From contig JAQUTM010000112.1 in assembly GCA_028694405.1 (NCBI GenBank), positions 1 to 7,431 of the forward strand: a DNA stretch of 7,431 bases, in the 5' to 3' direction. The number at the start of each line of letters is the position of its first letter. Position 1 is the first letter of the stretch. Both the position numbers and the translations under genes were made by a program. This stretch comes from Oscillospiraceae bacterium. Lineage in GTDB: Bacteria > Bacillota > Clostridia > Oscillospirales > Ruminococcaceae. Under the pieces are notes generated by a model. That model saw nothing but the letters and a program-made list of their open reading frames with translations. It searched no databases and was not told the origin of the DNA. Below, in pieces: positions 7,002 to 7,431 of this stretch.

Positions 7002-7431
7002 GTGACCGCAATAAAACACTGGGCATTAATTGTATGTACGGGCTGTATTGCAATTTCCGTAATTCAATCACTTTTACCACGCAAAAATACATTTTCAGTA
7101 ATAAAATTGATGCTTACACTATATATTTTAGTAATCGTAATTTCTCCCATTCAGAATATTTCATCGCTTAGTGCCGATCATTTTTCTTTTGATTTGGCAA
7201 CGGATTATTCTGTAGATTATGATACAGGTCAAACACAAGCCTTAATTTTAAATCAAACGGCAGAAAATCTGAGCAAAACATTAAAAGATGCTTTGGCTGA
7301 AAAGGGGTATGAAAACCTAACAATACAGCTGCAGCTTGAGCAGGACGTGGGTAACAATGTGCAGGTAACGACAGTTTATGTTACCGGCAGCAATACAGAT
7401 AAACAGCAAATAACGAATAATAAACAGGAAA
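7002..7431 (+). CDS. spoIIIAF: Stage III sporulation protein AF, 3'-truncated by window edge
   Basis: An open frame starts at GTG 7002 and runs 143 codons to the window end without a stop. The start is supported by AGGAGGG (6990-6996), 5 bp upstream and inside the last codons of spoIIIAE; only 2 bp separate the spoIIIAE stop from the GTG. The product has two closely spaced N-terminal hydrophobic segments (about 7-24 and 33-51), with PRKNTFSVIKLML between them and ISPIQ ending the second. This is the layout and motif pattern of SpoIIIAF (family form: short loop, then a helix ending near NPI/SPI). The rest (54-143) is a polar extracytoplasmic domain. In Bacillus this domain has a ring-building-motif fold, and the segment LKDALAEKGYENLTIQLQL (94-112) fits its helix-strand pattern. 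The family is about 170-210 residues long, so the C-terminal part lies outside, presumably followed by spoIIIAG and spoIIIAH. Confidence 0.9.
   Translation, partial: MTAIKHWALIVCTGCIAISVIQSLLPRKNTFSVIKLMLTLYILVIVISPIQNISSLSADHFSFDLATDYSVDYDTGQTQALILNQTAENLSKTLKDALAEKGYENLTIQLQLEQDVGNNVQVTTVYVTGSNTDKQQITNNKQE

Overview
The window is about 7.4 kb of low-GC chromosomal DNA from an endospore-forming Firmicute, most likely a member of the Clostridia. The basis is the near-complete spoIIIA operon together with yunB, both restricted to spore-formers, plus strong AGGAGG-type ribosome binding sites and a Clostridia-like ATP-dependent PfkA. I cannot name the genus from sequence alone. All genes lie on the plus strand.

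Layout: (1) The 3' ~95% of pfkA (6-phosphofructokinase) enters from the left edge and ends at a strong intrinsic terminator. (2) yunB, a membrane-anchored sporulation protein, has its own short leader with a sigma-E-like -10 element and ends at a hairpin. (3) ligA (NAD-dependent DNA ligase) appears monocistronic. An extended -10 promoter lies immediately after the yunB hairpin, and a 12-bp hairpin with a T-run follows the gene. (4) The spoIIIA operon starts at 3881 and runs off the right edge: spoIIIAA, AB, AC, AD, AE and the first 143 codons of AF. Genes AA to AF are packed with overlaps or gaps of 2 to 26 bp. spoIIIAF begins with GTG and has no stop inside the window, so simple ATG-based ORF calling misses it.

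How the genes work together: by family knowledge, the SpoIIIAA-AH proteins are made in the mother cell and form, with a forespore partner (SpoIIQ or equivalent), the channel or 'feeding tube' joining mother cell and engulfed forespore. SpoIIIAA is the cytoplasmic ATPase. AB, AC, AD and AE are membrane parts, and AF is a membrane-anchored ring-type component. YunB is a further sporulation protein, known from Bacillus to be under sigma-E control. PfkA (glycolysis) and LigA (replication and repair) are housekeeping neighbours.

I looked for a new system and did not find one. Every coding stretch belongs to a recognised family, there is no mobile element, CRISPR array, tRNA or rRNA, and no intergenic gap exceeds about 145 bp. 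The observations worth a second look are modest ones about promoters, translational coupling and gene order.
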